A stretch of DNA of 64,000 nt from Gaiellasilicea sp963763755 (GTDB taxonomy: Bacteria > Actinomycetota > Thermoleophilia > Gaiellales > Gaiellaceae). Below are positions 28,796 through 38,821 of the stretch, piece after piece (position 1 is the stretch's first letter; each line of letters opens with the position of its first letter). The DNA is taken from positions 372,001-436,000 of the forward strand of contig CAVXQE010000012.1 in assembly GCA_963763755.1 (NCBI GenBank). Reading direction: 5' to 3'. The translations under genes and the position numbers were made by a program. A model generated the notes under the pieces. The model was given only the letters and a program-made list of their open reading frames with translations. It was not told the origin of the DNA and ran no database searches.

Positions 28796-29842
28796 TTACC
28801 TTCCTTTCGGAGTCGTAGATTCCACGGAACTGGCGAGTGCCGCCTCCGGTGCGTCGTCCCGGACCACCTCCTTTCGCCTGATCCGGAACGCGCCGTCTTG
28901 TGCGGCTCGGATGAGGTTGCCGGCGACGATGGCCGCCAGCAGGAGCACACCGATGACGATGTTCTGGGTGTCGCCGCCGAGATTCGCGAGCTGCATGCCG
29001 TTCCGCAGCACCGCGACGAGGATCAGCGCCAGGAAGACGCCGAGCATCGAGCCGGCGCCCCCGAAGATGTTCACGCCGCCGAGGACGACGGCGGTGACGA
29101 CGTCGAGCAGTGAGCCCTGCGCGGCGTCGGCGCGCGCGGAGCCGAAGAAGCCCACGTAGGCGATCCCGGCGATCCCCGCCATGAACCCGGAGATCACGAA
29201 GATCGTGACCCGGACGCGCGTCGCCGGGACACCGGAGAGCCGGGCTGCCTCCCGGTTGTTCCCGATCGCGAACAGGTACCGGCCGAACCGGGTGGCGTGG
29301 AGCACGGTCCCGAGCACGAGCGTCGCGGCGACGAGGACGACGAGCGCAACGGGGAGCTCGTTGTGGATGTAGCCGCCGCCGAGGTTCAGGTACCCCTGCG
29401 GGAACTCGGCGACGCCCTCGCCGGAGAGAACCACGAACGCGAGGCCCTGGAAGGCGGCGAGCGTGCCGAGCGTCACGGCCAGCGAGGGCAGGTTCACGAG
29501 CGCCACGAGCGCGCCGTTCACGAGGCCGAGCGCGGCCGCGACGACGAGGCCCACCAAGGCCGCGATCCAGACGTTCAGCCCGTGGTCGAGGAGCTGTGCG
29601 AACGACACGACCGAGACGGCGAGGATCGCCGTCACCGAGATGTCGATCTCACCGGCGATGACGACGAACGTCAGCCCCAGCGCCATGAGGCCGATGAAGA
29701 CGTACGGCGTGATCAGGTCGAGCAGGTTGATCCGCGTGAGAAAGAACGGCGAGAGCGTCGTGCTCCAGATGCTGACGCCGACGATCGCGACGACGAGCAA
29801 CGTCTCCCAGCGGACGACGAGGCGGAGCAGCAGACGGCTCAC
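28796..29842 (-). CDS. rhaQ: Rhamnose ABC transporter permease RhaQ
   Basis: This intact 348-residue permease starts at a GTG overlapping the rhaP stop (GTGA). It has about nine hydrophobic helices and the sugar-permease blocks GLTFVVIAGEIDISVTAILA, GLVNGALVALVNLPSLAVTLG, YLFAIGNNREAARLSGV and VLGGVNIFGGAGSMLGVFLA. With RhaP it forms the membrane channel of the CUT2 (ribose-type) importer. Confidence 0.92.
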   Translation of the reverse strand: MSRLLLRLVVRWETLLVVAIVGVSIWSTTLSPFFLTRINLLDLITPYVFIGLMALGLTFVVIAGEIDISVTAILAVSVVSFAQLLDHGLNVWIAALVGLVVAAALGLVNGALVALVNLPSLAVTLGTLAAFQGLAFVVLSGEGVAEFPQGYLNLGGGYIHNELPVALVVLVAATLVLGTVLHATRFGRYLFAIGNNREAARLSGVPATRVRVTIFVISGFMAGIAGIAYVGFFGSARADAAQGSLLDVVTAVVLGGVNIFGGAGSMLGVFLALILVAVLRNGMQLANLGGDTQNIVIGVLLLAAIVAGNLIRAAQDGAFRIRRKEVVRDDAPEAALASSVESTTPKGR

Positions 29843-30904
29843 GTCGCGCCCTCGGCTCGTCGCGCTTGCTCCGCGTGCCGCGCGGCGAGCACCTCGGCGC
29901 GCCGCCGGCGCAGCGTGTCCTGCAACCGCCGCGTGACGAGCGCGTCGATCGTGATCGCGACGACGATCGCGGCGCCGTTGAAGAACATCTTCCAGAACTC
30001 CGACAGCCGCAGCAGCGTGAAGCCGTCCTGAATCGTCGCGACGAGCACGGCGCCGAGAACGACGCCGAGAATCGAGCCCGAGCCGCCGAAGACGTTGACG
30101 CCGCCGATGACCACCGCAGTGATCACGTCGAGTTCGAAGCCATCGGCGGCGACGGCGTCGACGTTGGGGAAGCGCGAGGCCCACATGAAGCCGCCGAGCC
30201 CTGCGAGCGCGCCGCAGAGCGTGAAGGCAAGAATCACGCGCCGCCCGGCGCGAATGCCGGCGAACCGCGCGGCCTCGGGATTCGAGCCGATCGCATAGAA
30301 GTCCCGGCCCCACGGAGTCCAGCGCAGCACCGCCGCACCCACGAACGCGACGACGACCGCGAACCACGCCAGCATCGGGAGGCCGAGCGGCTTCCTCGAG
30401 GCGAGGTTCAGAAACGAGTCGGGCAGCTGAAAGGCGGAAACCTGGTCGCCGGCGGTGATCTCGAACGAGAGGCCGCGGTAGATGGCCAACGTCGCGAGCG
30501 TCGCGATGATCGCCGGTATCCGTCCCACGACGACGAGCAGGCCGTTCACGAGCCCGAGCACGATGCCGATCCCAATCGCGATCAGCGCGACGAGCACCAG
30601 CGGCGCGCCATTGTGACGGGCGAGGAAGTCAGCCGACAGGTACGCGCTGAGGCCGACCATCGAGCCGACGCTGAGATCGATGTTCCGCGTCAGCACGACC
30701 ATCGTCTCGCCGACTGCGACGACGACGACGATCGCGACGTCCTTCGCGATGTCCTGCCAGTTGCTGACGGTCAGGAAGTTCGGCGCGCGGATCGCGAAGA
30801 AGATCGACCGCGACGCCGAGCGCGATCACGATCCCCAGCTCCCGCAGCCGGAACGCCGCAGCGGCGATCTCCTGTGGCCTGAGGCCGCGGAACCGCGCGA
30901 TCAT
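29839..30904 (-). CDS. rhaP: Rhamnose ABC transporter permease RhaP (one frameshift)
   Basis: This CUT2 permease of about 354 residues begins MIARFRGLRPQEIAAAAFRL at an ATG that overlaps the ATPase stop (ATGA). After a shift near 30805 it continues AIVVVVAVGETMVVLTRNID and LSVGSMVGLSAYLSADFL, later YAIGSNPEAARFAGI and VIGGVNVFGGSGSILGVVLG. It is a paralogue of RhaQ, and both are needed in RhaSTPQ systems. The last residues form a basic arginine-rich cytoplasmic tail. Confidence 0.9.
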
Positions 30905-32413
30905 GCCGCCACGATCCCGGCCGCTTCCGCGATCACTCGCTCCTGCGTCGCCTCGGCGCGCGAGAGCTCGGCCACGAGCCTGCCCTCCCGCATCACGAGC
31001 ACGCGGTCGCTCATGCCGAGGATCTCGGGCAGCTCGGAGGAGATCAGAAGGATCGTCAGTCCCTGAGCGGCGAGGTGCGAGATCGTGCGATGCACATCGG
31101 CCTTGGTGCCGACGTCGACGCCGTGTGTCGGCTCGTCGAGGATCAGGATCCGCGGCTCCGCGGCGAGCCATTTCGAGAGCACGACCTTCTGCTGATTGCC
31201 GCCGGAGAGGCTCCGCACCACCTGCGCGGGCGAGTTCGCCTTGATGCGCAGCTGCTCCATGAACCTGCGCGTCAGCGCCTGCTCGCGCCGCGGCCGCAGG
31301 AACCCGCCTGGCGTCAGCTCCGGGAGCACAGCGAGGGACGCGTTCTGCGAGATCGACATCGGCTGGATGAGCCCCTGGTGGATGCGGTCTTCGGGCAGAT
31401 ATGCGAGCCCGCGCCGCAGCGCGGCGCGCGGTGACCGCGGCCTGAACGAACGGTCTTCGATCCAGAGCCGCCCCTCGTCGAGCGGGTCGACGCCGAAGAT
31501 CGCGCGAGCGACCTCGGTCCGGCCCGCGCCGACGAAGCCGGCGAGGCCGACGATCTCGCCGCGCCGGAGCTCGAAGGAGACGTCGGAGAAGAGGCCGCCG
31601 CGGGAGAGGCCCTCGGCCCGGAAGACGACGTCTCCGAGCTCCACCTCCTCCTTCGGGAAGAGCTGGTCGAGCGAGCGCCCGACCATGAGCCTGATGATCT
31701 CCGCCTGGGAGAGCTCGTCGGCCGGGCGCGTCTCGATGTGACGGCCGTCGCGGATGACGGTGACGACGTCGGCGAGCTCGCCGATCTCCTCGAGCCGGTG
31801 GCTGATGTAGAGGATTGCCACGCCGCGGTCGCGGAGCCGACGGACGGTGGCGAAGAGGCTGTCGACCTCGTTGGGCGACAGCGCGGCGGTCGGCTCGTCC
31901 ATGATCAGCAGCCGCGCGCTGGAGGAGAGCGCCTTCGCGATCTCGAGCAGCTGCCGGTCGGCGACGCCGAGCCCGCGCACCGGCGTGTCGGGGTCGATCT
32001 CGACCGCGAGCTCACCGAGGATGCGGGCCGTCTCGACGCGCATCGCCCCCCAGTCGACGGTGCCGAGGCGGGTGCGGATGTGACGCCCGGCGAAGACGTT
32101 CTCGGCGACGCGTCAGATCCTCGAAGACCGTCGGCTCCTGGTACATCGCGACGATGCCCAGCCCGTGCGCCGCCTGCGGGTCGGAGATCCGCCGCGCCGC
32201 GCCCTCGATCGCGATCTCGCCCTCGTCGGGCTGAACGATGCCGGTCAGGATCTTGACGAGCGTCGACTTGCCGGCGCCGTTCTCGCCGACGAGCGCGTGA
32301 ACGGTGCCCGAACGGATCGCGAAGCTCATCTCGGCGACCGCCTGGACACCGCCGTAGCTGCGCGAGACGCCGCGCAGCTCCACGAGCGGAGCAGGCGCCG
32401 GAAGCGTCGTCAC
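30901..32413 (-). CDS. rhaT: Rhamnose ABC transporter ATPase RhaT (one frameshift)
   Basis: This duplicated CUT2 ATPase of about 503 residues has the first Walker A in GENGAGKSTLVKILTG, then (after a shift near 32112) GVADRQLLEIAKALSSSARLL, LIMDEPTAALSPNEVD and LYISHRLEEI. The second half has GFVGAGRTEVARAIFG, SGGNQQKVVLSKWLA, ILDEPTHGVDVGTKAD and LISSELPEILGMSDRVLVM. I place the start at GTG 32413 because the frame upstream runs through the palindromic operator at 32444-32457; a GTG at 32461 is also in frame. It is the first gene of the rhamnose operon. Confidence 0.9.
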
Positions 32414-32443
32414 AACGCGATTGTCGGGGTCGACAGTCACGAA

Positions 32444-32457
32444 TTGAATGGATTCAA
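32444..32457. promoter_or_regulatory. LacI-type operator candidate (TTGAAT-GG-ATTCAA)
   Basis: A perfect 6-base inverted repeat lies in the divergent region between rhaT and the LacI-family regulator gene. LacI-family operators are short palindromes of this kind. A related TTGAATCGTTTCAA occurs before lutA at 36871-36884. Confidence 0.65.
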
Positions 32458-32467
32458 ACACATCGTG

Positions 32468-32490
32468 TGAATCGAATCAATAGTCGACTA
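32468..32490. promoter_or_regulatory. Second operator-like box and TAGTCGACTA palindrome before the LacI gene
   Basis: TGAATCGAATCA (32468-32479) repeats the TGAATC half-site 10 bases from the first operator, and a perfect 10-base palindrome TAGTCGACTA follows at 32481-32490, 11 bases before the regulator ATG. Both are in position to control the regulator and the divergent transporter operon. Confidence 0.45.
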
Positions 32491-32500
32491 GTCTTGGTGC

Positions 32501-33506
32501 ATGGCAAACGCGCCCGCGGTCACGATCAGCGACGTCGCCGAGCGCGCCGGCGTGTCCGTGGGCACGGTCTCGAACGTCGTGAACCGGCCCGACCGGGTCA
32601 CCGAGTCCACCCGCGTGCGCGTGCGAGATGCGATCTCGACGCTCGGCTGGGTGCCGAACGGCTCTGCCGCGACGCTGCGGGCCGGGCAGGCGACGCTCGT
32701 CGGGCTGATCGTGCCCGACATCCGGAACCCGTTCTTCACCGAGGTCGCTCGCGGCGCCGAGGACCTGGCCGCGGCGAACGGCGAGGCGATCGTGATCTGC
32801 AACACCGACTGGCTGCTGTCCGACGAGCGGCGCGCGCTCGATGCGCTCGCGCGTCAGCGGGTGCGCGGGATCATCATCAACCCGGCGGGCGAGGACGAGC
32901 GCTATCTCGAATGGCTGTCGGACCGCGGCATCGCGCTCGTGCTGCTCGACCATCGCCGCTCGGCCGGCCACGTCTCCTCGGTCGTCGTCGACGACGTCCT
33001 CGGCGGCCGGCTCGCCGGCGAGCACCTCCTCCAGCTGGGCCACCGCCGGATCGCGCTGGTGAACGGGCCGCTGTCGATCCCGCAGTGCGAGGACCGGCGC
33101 CTCGGCCTCGTCGCGGCACTGACCGATGCCGGGCTCGACCCGGAGCGCGACCTGATCGAGATCGAGGTCGAGGCGATGGACGCGGCTTCGGGCCTGGCAG
33201 CGACCGAGGAGATCTTCGCCTCCTCCTCCCCGACGGCGCTCTTCTGCGCCAACGACCTGCTCGCGATCGGCGTCATCCACGGGCTCCGCCGGCGCGGCCT
33301 GCGCGTGCCCGACGACGTTGCCGTCGTCGGGCTACGACGACGTCGAGCTCGCCGCGATGACGGACCCACCGCTGACGACGGTTCACCAGCCGAGCTACGA
33401 GCTCGGCGCCACCGCCTACGAGCTGCTGCGCGGCGGCGGCGAGCCGGAGCAGCGGCTGTTCTCGCCGCACCTCGTGCAGCGCGAGTCGACCGGCGCGCCC
33501 GGCTAG
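32501..33506 (+). CDS. LacI-family transcriptional regulator of rhamnose utilisation (one frameshift)
   Basis: This protein of about 334 residues has the LacI DNA-binding domain at residues 7-55 (VTISDVAERAGVSVGTVSNV, then VRDAISTLGWVPNGSAATL) and a periplasmic-binding-like effector domain (VGLIVPDIRNPFFTEVARGA, VLLDHRRSAGHV, ALFCANDLLAIGVIHGLRRR). A shift near 33328 separates PDDVAVVG from YDDVELAAMTDPPLTTVHQP, which completes the standard LacI C-terminus. It is divergent from the rhamnose operon with palindromes between, so it most likely represses it and is released by rhamnose or a catabolite. Confidence 0.9.
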
Positions 33507-33515
33507 AGCGCCCGG

Positions 33516-34070
33516 CTAGGCCCAGGGAAGGCGGTCCCAGTACGAGGGACGCTCCCGACGTGACGGCTCGAACCGCGGGTAGACCTGCTCGAAGTCGGAC
33601 GTCTCCTCCTCCACGCTCGCCCCGTAACGCGCCGCGAGCTCCGACACCGGGTAATGCAGCTCTTCGCTCTCCAGCCGTGCCCCGGCCATCAGGATCACGC
33701 ACGGCCCGTCGCCGGCGCCCACGAAGATGTGCTCGGTCCCGGGGGGACTGTGGAAGAAGTCCCACGGCCGAAGGAGCCGCTCCTCACCGTCCACGAGCAG
33801 CCTGCACTCCCCTGCCAGCACGAGGAACGCCTCCTGCTGATTCTCGGAGTGGTAGAGGCCGTTCGGCTGGCCCGGCTCCAGGACGCGGATCTTGACGCCG
33901 ACTTGTGGGAACTGGAACTCCCGGCTTTCGAAACGGCAGTCCGAACCTGGCGGCTTGTTCTCGCTGTTCTCCGCCGTCATCCACTGGGCTTCCCGGACGT
34001 TCACGACGAACCAGCCGTCGGAGGCGGGTGCGAGGCCCGAGCCGGAGTCCTTGAGCTGCGCCTGGGGCAC
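33516..34070 (-). CDS. Cupin-domain protein
   Basis: This intact 184-residue protein has a cupin barrel: QPNGLYHSENQQEAFLVLAG and VDGEERLLRPWDFFHSPPGT, with the metal-type His/Glu pattern (H near 75, E near 80) and the second motif GTEHIFVG. It begins 11 bases after the lutC stop, so it is probably the last gene of the lut operon. A ligand-binding or isomerase role is possible. It is not recognisable as rhamnose mutarotase. Confidence 0.82.
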   Translation of the reverse strand: MPQAQLKDSGSGLAPASDGWFVVNVREAQWMTAENSENKPPGSDCRFESREFQFPQVGVKIRVLEPGQPNGLYHSENQQEAFLVLAGECRLLVDGEERLLRPWDFFHSPPGTEHIFVGAGDGPCVILMAGARLESEELHYPVSELAARYGASVEEETSDFEQVYPRFEPSRRERPSYWDRLPWA

Positions 34071-34080
34071 GGGCGCGATT

Positions 34081-34695
34081 CTATCGCTCGACGATCACGA
34101 CGAGCCGGCGCGGGCCGTGGACGCCCTCGACTCGTTGCAGCTCGATGTCGGACGTCGCCGACGGACCCGAGACGAGGACGAGCGGGCGCCCCTCGCTCGC
34201 GGCGCGCTCGAGACGGCGGACGAGCTCGGGCACGGTCTCGACGATCTGGTCCTCCCGCACGACGCAGACATGGAGATCCGGCAGCAGCGTCAATGCGCGT
34301 CTCCCCTGCCCCGGCCCGCCGTCGAGTGCGATCGTCCCGGTCACCGCGCAGGCCGCGGCGCACGTTGTCAGCGCGCCGTCGAGCTCGTCGAGCTGCTGCG
34401 GCGAAAGCGAGTCGTCCTCGACGAGCTCCACGCCGGCCGGGCGCAGCCGCGCCTCGAGGTCCTGCGGGATCCCGATCCTCCGAGCGCCCTGCGCCGCGAG
34501 CACCTCGACCACGGCGGCCGCTGCGTCGTCGACCTGGAGCACGGTCGCGCGGTAGTCGAGGAGGCGATCCACGAACGCCTCCACTCGGGTGTGCGGCGCG
34601 GAGCCCTCGACGCCGTAGAGCCGTGGCACCGAAGCCGGACGTGCACCGGCGACGGCTTGCCGCACGCGCTCGAGCACGACCTCACGCGCGGTCAT
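34081..34695 (-). CDS. lutC: L-lactate utilisation protein LutC (LUD domain)
   Basis: This intact 204-residue LUD-domain protein contains RIGIPQDLEARLRPAGVELV, ALTTCAAACAVTGTIALD and HVCVVREDQIVETVPELVRR, closing with VLVSGPSATSDIELQRVEGV, the block that is diagnostic for LutC/YkgG. With LutA and LutB it oxidises L-lactate to pyruvate. Its ATG lies inside the end of lutB (14-base overlap). Confidence 0.92.
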   Translation of the reverse strand: MTAREVVLERVRQAVAGARPASVPRLYGVEGSAPHTRVEAFVDRLLDYRATVLQVDDAAAAVVEVLAAQGARRIGIPQDLEARLRPAGVELVEDDSLSPQQLDELDGALTTCAAACAVTGTIALDGGPGQGRRALTLLPDLHVCVVREDQIVETVPELVRRLERAASEGRPLVLVSGPSATSDIELQRVEGVHGPRRLVVIVER

Positions 34696-36105
34696 CGGAC
34701 TCCCACCACTCTCGGAACGTCTGCGGCGGCACGGCGGGCAGATCGCGGCTGCGCCCCCACGCGCGCAGCGGCCCGGGCGGGAAGCGCCGGATCCAGCCGT
34801 CGCGCACGAGCGGCTTCTGGAGGAGACGTGCCAGCCGCTGTGCTCGCTCGTACCGGGCGCGCGAGCGAAAGACACGTCCGAGCAGCTTCATGCTCGCCTT
34901 CTCCGGCCCCAGCCCTCGCCGCACTGACGACCTTCTCGCGCTCGTGCACGAGGAGCGCTGGGATGTCGATCCGCACCGGACAGACGTCCGCGCAGGCGCC
35001 GCAGAGGGTCGAGGCGAACGGGAGCGAGGCCGACGCGCCGCGCTCCGCGTCGAGTTGCGGCTGCAGGATCGCCCCGATCGGCCCTGCATACGGGGTGTGG
35101 TAGGCGTGGCCGCCCGTCTGGCGATAGACCGGGCAGACGTTGATGCAGGCCGAGCAGCGGATGCAGCGGAGAGCATCGCGGCCGACCTCGTCCGCGAGAG
35201 CTCTCGTCCGCCCGTTGTCGAGCAGGACGAGGTGGAAGGCGCGCGGGCCGTCGCCGGGATGGACTCCCGTCCAGATCGAGGTGTACGGGTTCATGCGCTC
35301 GCCGGTCGACGAGCGCGGCAGCAGCTGGAGCATCACCTCCAGGTCGCGGAACGACGGCACGACCTTCTCGATCCCCATCACGGTCACGAGCACCTCGGGC
35401 AAGGTCGTGCACATCCGGCCGTTCCCCTCGGACTCGACGACGACGATGCTCCCGGTGTCGGCACACGCGAAGTTCGCGCCCGAGACGGCCACGCGCGTGC
35501 GGAGGAAGGCGTCGCGAAGGAACGCGCGCGCCGCCGCCGTCAGCTCGCCGGGATCGTCGGAGAGACCGTCGAGCCCGAGCCGGTCGCGGAACAGGTCGCG
35601 GATCTCGGTCCTGTTCTTGTGGATCGCGGGCACGAGCAGGTGCGAGGGCCGCTCTCCCGCCAGCTGCACGATCAGCTCGGCCAGGTCGGTCTCGAGCGCG
35701 ATGAATCCCCGCCGCCTCGAGCGCGTCGTTCAGCCCGATCTCGTCCGTCGTGAGCGACTTCACCTTCACGATCTCGTCCACGCCCTCGGCGCGCACGATC
35801 TCGGTCACGACCGCGTTGGCCTCGGCGGCGTCTCGCGCCCAGTGCACGACGCCGCCGCGCCGCGTGACCGCAGCCTCGAGCTCGACGAGGAGGCGCTCGA
35901 GCGTGAGGAGCGCGTGATCCTTGATGCCCGCTCCGGCGTCGCGCAGCTCCTCCCAGTCCGGCAGCTCTGCGACCGCCTGCGCCCGCTTGGCACGAATCGT
36001 GGTCGTGGCGTGGAGCACGTTGGCCCGCATCTGCCCGCTCGCCAGCGCCTCCCGGGCCGCCTGCGGGAACGGCTCCGGCCGCGCTGCCCGTTCAGCCTGC
36101 GTCAC
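34682..36105 (-). CDS. lutB: L-lactate utilisation iron-sulfur protein LutB (two frameshifts)
   Basis: This protein of about 473 residues has an N-terminal LUD-like part (RANVLHATTTIRAKRAQAVA, VKSLTTDEIGLNDAL), a shift near 35705, then AVSGANFACADTGSIVVVES, GIEKVVPSFRDLEVMLQLLP and two 4Fe-4S clusters: CIRCSACINVCPVY and CGACADVCPVRID. After a shift near 34910 the tail reads RFPPGPLRAWGRSRDLPAVP with TFREWWES, typical of LutB. The GTG start overlaps the lutA stop. Confidence 0.92.
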
Positions 36106-36795
36106 GGCGCGAGCACCTCTGCGAGATGAACCGGCCGCACGTGCGAGCCACGACGGCGCAGCCCCCCGCCGATGTGCAGCAGGCACGACGCGTCACAGGC
36201 GCAGACGGCATCGGCGCCGCTCGCAACGATGTTGTCCAGCTTCGCGTCGAGCATCGCGCTCGACACGTCGGCGTTCTTGACGGCGAAGGTGCCGCCGAAG
36301 CCGCAGCACTCCTCGGCGTCCGGTAGCTCGACGACCTCCACCCCGGCCACCGCCCGCAGGAGCGAGAGCGGGCCGTCGCCGACCCTGAGCAGCGCGCAGC
36401 GAGTGACAGGTCGGGTGGTACGCGAGCGAGCCGCGAAACGAGGAGCCGAGGTCGACCGGCCCCCGCTCGAGCAGGAACTCCGAGAGCTCGCGCGTCCGGC
36501 CCGGCACGCCGCGATCGTCTGGCACGAGCGTCGGGACATGCGTCCGGACGTGCGCGGCGCAGGAGCCGGACGGCGTCACGATCGCCTCGTAGCCGTCGAA
36601 GACCTCGACGAATCGTCGGGCCAGCGTCCTCGCCTCGTCCACGTGGCCGGCGTTGAAGTGCATCTGTCCGCAGCAGGTCTGCTCGCGCGGGAACTCGAGC
36701 TCGACCCCGGCGCGCTCGAGGACCCGCACCGTCGCCCGCCCGACCTGCGGCGCGAGCGTGTCGGCGAGACACGTGATGAAGAGTGCGTGCGCCAT
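36102..36795 (-). CDS. lutA: L-lactate utilisation protein LutA (CCG-domain; one frameshift)
   Basis: This protein of about 230 residues begins MAHALFITCLADTLAPQVGR and carries the paired cysteine-rich (CCG) motifs of the GlcF/HdrB type: TCCGQMHFNAGH in the first half and, after a shift near 36405, ECCGFGGTFAVKNADVS in the second. These bind a non-cubane iron-sulfur cluster. LutA accepts electrons during L-lactate oxidation. It is the first gene of lutABC and has the TTGAATCGTTTCAA box 76 bases upstream. Confidence 0.92.
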
Positions 36796-36870
36796 TACCG
36801 CTGCGGGCAGCCGGGCGCGAAGGCCGGGAGCAGGAGGGACTGGACCCCCGGCCGGCGCCCCGGTACTGCT

Positions 36871-36884
36871 TTGAATCGTTTCAA
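36871..36884. promoter_or_regulatory. LacI-type operator candidate before lutA (TTGAA-TCGT-TTCAA)
   Basis: Five-base inverted arms match those of the site in front of the rhamnose operon (TTGAAT-GG-ATTCAA). It lies in the 143-base divergent region between lutA and the SGNH gene, which otherwise holds no gene. Confidence 0.6.
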
Positions 36885-36938
36885 GCATACGTGTGCGGTA
36901 CACGGCACGTCAACGTGGAACCGGCATAGGGTTCGCTG

Positions 36939-37577
36939 ATGACGAACATCCTCTGCTTCGGCGACTCGAACACCTGGGGCTGCATCCCGCTCCAGGGGTC
37001 GGAGCCGGCTCGGCGGTTTCCGCCGGGGTCGCGCTGGCCGGGCGTGCTGCGCCGCGAGCTCGGCGAGGGCCACTGGATCGTCGAAGAGGGCCTGAGCGGG
37101 CGCACGACCGTGCGGGACGACCCGCTCGAGCCGCACCGGAACGGGCGCAAGCTGCTCCTCCCCACACTCCTGACCCACCAGCCGCTCGATCTGGTGATCA
37201 TCATGCTCGGGACGAACGACCTCAAGCACCGCCTGAACGCGTCGGCGGGGGAGATTGCGGCCGGCGCAGGGATGCTCGCCGACATCGTCGCCGGCAGCGG
37301 CTGCGGTCCCGACGGTCGAGCGCCGCAGACTCTGCTCGTCTGCCCTCCGCCCATCGCCGAGGTCGACCAGTTCGACGATGAGTTCGAAGGAGGGGCGGAG
37401 AAGTCCCGCCGGTTGGCCGGGCACTACGCGGCGGTTGCCGAGGCGCGCTCGTGCGCGTTCCTCGACGCGGGAGCGGTGATCTCGTCGAGCGACGTCGACG
37501 GGATCCATCTCGACGAGCCTCAGCACGCCGCGCTGGGAGTCGCGATCGCAGAGAGCGTGCGGCCGCTACTCGCCTGA
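36939..37577 (+). CDS. SGNH/GDSL hydrolase (esterase)
   Basis: This intact 212-residue protein has block I ILCFGDSNTWGC with the nucleophile Ser at residue 10, block II around GLSGRTTVRDD, block III IIMLGTNDLKHRLN near 88 and block V DGIHLDEPQHAALG near 190 with catalytic Asp and His. It has no signal peptide, so it probably acts in the cytoplasm on acylated or acetylated substrates. It is divergent from lutA and could deacetylate plant-derived rhamnosides or oligosaccharides, but that link is only by position. Confidence 0.9.
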   Translation: MTNILCFGDSNTWGCIPLQGSEPARRFPPGSRWPGVLRRELGEGHWIVEEGLSGRTTVRDDPLEPHRNGRKLLLPTLLTHQPLDLVIIMLGTNDLKHRLNASAGEIAAGAGMLADIVAGSGCGPDGRAPQTLLVCPPPIAEVDQFDDEFEGGAEKSRRLAGHYAAVAEARSCAFLDAGAVISSSDVDGIHLDEPQHAALGVAIAESVRPLLA

Positions 37578-38765
37578 GGGCTTGTGCGCCTGTAGCTCGC
37601 TCGCGACTCCGTAGTCGGCTTGCTCCCGGCTGACCCACTCGGCGAAGAACGGCTCGACGATCCGGAGTGAGCCCTTCGGCTCGCGGCCGACGACCTCTTC
37701 CTTCACCAGCTCGCCCGCGGCACGTTGAACGTGGCTCGGCGAGGGAAGGTCGTGCCGGCGGCGGTAGTCCTCCCCGTAGGCGCCCGCCGGCTCCTGCGCG
37801 AGCGCGATCAGCAGCAGGCGCTCGTTGTGGGTGGCGTCGTCCCAGATCCGGGAGAAGTGGTTGTGCTCGGAGCGGAGCACCTGCGTCAGCGCCCACTCGA
37901 CGTCGGCCAGGTTGGCGTAGTGCCCCTTCGGAACCTGTCCCCAGACGAAGTAGGCGAGCTCCTGGGTGCCGTAGGGATGCCCGCCGGTGATGCCGAGAAG
38001 GCGCTCGAGGGCGTCGTCCCGGATCCCTCGGTCCGTGGCGTCGAACCGGCGCTGGATGTAGGTGCGGAACTTGTCCGTCGGGATCATCCCGATCTCGACC
38101 CGCTTCGCGCTTCGCCAGAACGGCTCGTTCTTGTCGTTGAAGATCGTCTCCAGGACGTGGCGCTTGCTGCCCAGGTAGACGTGGGCGACCTCGGGCTGGG
38201 TCTGGAAGACCGCGCGCATCAGGTTCGGAAACTGCGGGTCGAGCTTCAGCACCTCCTGGAACTCGTCGAAGATCAGCGCGGTCCGCTTCTTGCGCTCGGC
38301 CCCGATCTTGCCGGGGAGCTCGAGCAGCTTCTCGATCGTGTCGTCGATCCCGGCTGCGCGGGCGCGGCCGGCCTCGAAGCTGAAGCGCAGGCTCGCATCG
38401 TCGGGGTCGATCTCGATCGTCGGCTTGATGCGGAGGCCGCGGAAGAGCGAGGAGGCCTTCTCGAGCGCCTGGCCGACCGGCGAGACCAGGTCGTCGTAGA
38501 TCGTCTTCGCGAGGGCACCCGCGAAGCGCTCCTTCGTCGGGGTCTTCATCAGGTCGCAGTAGGCGACGAGCACGCCTTTCGCGAGCGCTTCCTGGCCGGC
38601 CCGGAGGACGAGTGAGGACTTGCCGTACCGCCTGGGCGCGAAGACGAGCACGTCCTGGCCGTTGCGGATGTCGACCGCGAGCTCTTTCAGCTCGTCCTCG
38701 CGGTCGGTGAACGCCTCGTCGAGTGCGAGCGCGCCGAAGGTGAAGGGATTCGTGTCGCTATACAT
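37566..38765 (-). CDS. Archaeal-type AAA+ ATPase (ATPase_2/MNS clade)
   Basis: This intact protein of about 399 residues starts at the ATG at 38765 (MYSDTNPFTFGALALDEAF). It has the archaeal ATPase pattern: REDELKELAVDI, Walker A FAPRRYGKSSLVLRAGQE near residue 45, Walker B ALIFDEFQEVLKL near 165, sensor region VYLGSKRHVLETIF and ITGGHPYGTQELAYF, with a winged-helix C-terminus (HNERLLLIALAQEP to VGREPKGSLRIVEPF). Such ATPases are common in archaea and scattered in bacteria; their targets are unknown. Its end overlaps the SGNH gene by 12 bases. An AT-rich palindrome straddles the start codon. Confidence 0.85.
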   Translation of the reverse strand: MYSDTNPFTFGALALDEAFTDREDELKELAVDIRNGQDVLVFAPRRYGKSSLVLRAGQEALAKGVLVAYCDLMKTPTKERFAGALAKTIYDDLVSPVGQALEKASSLFRGLRIKPTIEIDPDDASLRFSFEAGRARAAGIDDTIEKLLELPGKIGAERKKRTALIFDEFQEVLKLDPQFPNLMRAVFQTQPEVAHVYLGSKRHVLETIFNDKNEPFWRSAKRVEIGMIPTDKFRTYIQRRFDATDRGIRDDALERLLGITGGHPYGTQELAYFVWGQVPKGHYANLADVEWALTQVLRSEHNHFSRIWDDATHNERLLLIALAQEPAGAYGEDYRRRHDLPSPSHVQRAAGELVKEEVVGREPKGSLRIVEPFFAEWVSREQADYGVASELQAHKPSGE

Positions 38766-38790
38766 CTCTGTGTTACACAAGAATGTATAG
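38758..38790. promoter_or_regulatory. 33-base hyphenated palindrome over the AAA ATPase start
   Basis: CTATACAT and ATGTATAG arms flank an inner TGTGT-T-ACACA palindrome; most positions pair across the centre near 38774. It contains the start codon and a TATACA box in a very GC-rich genome. An autoregulatory operator/promoter is the simplest reading. Confidence 0.5.
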
Positions 38791-38821
38791 GAACGCCGGG
38801 CCAGTGAGGCGCAGGCTCTGA

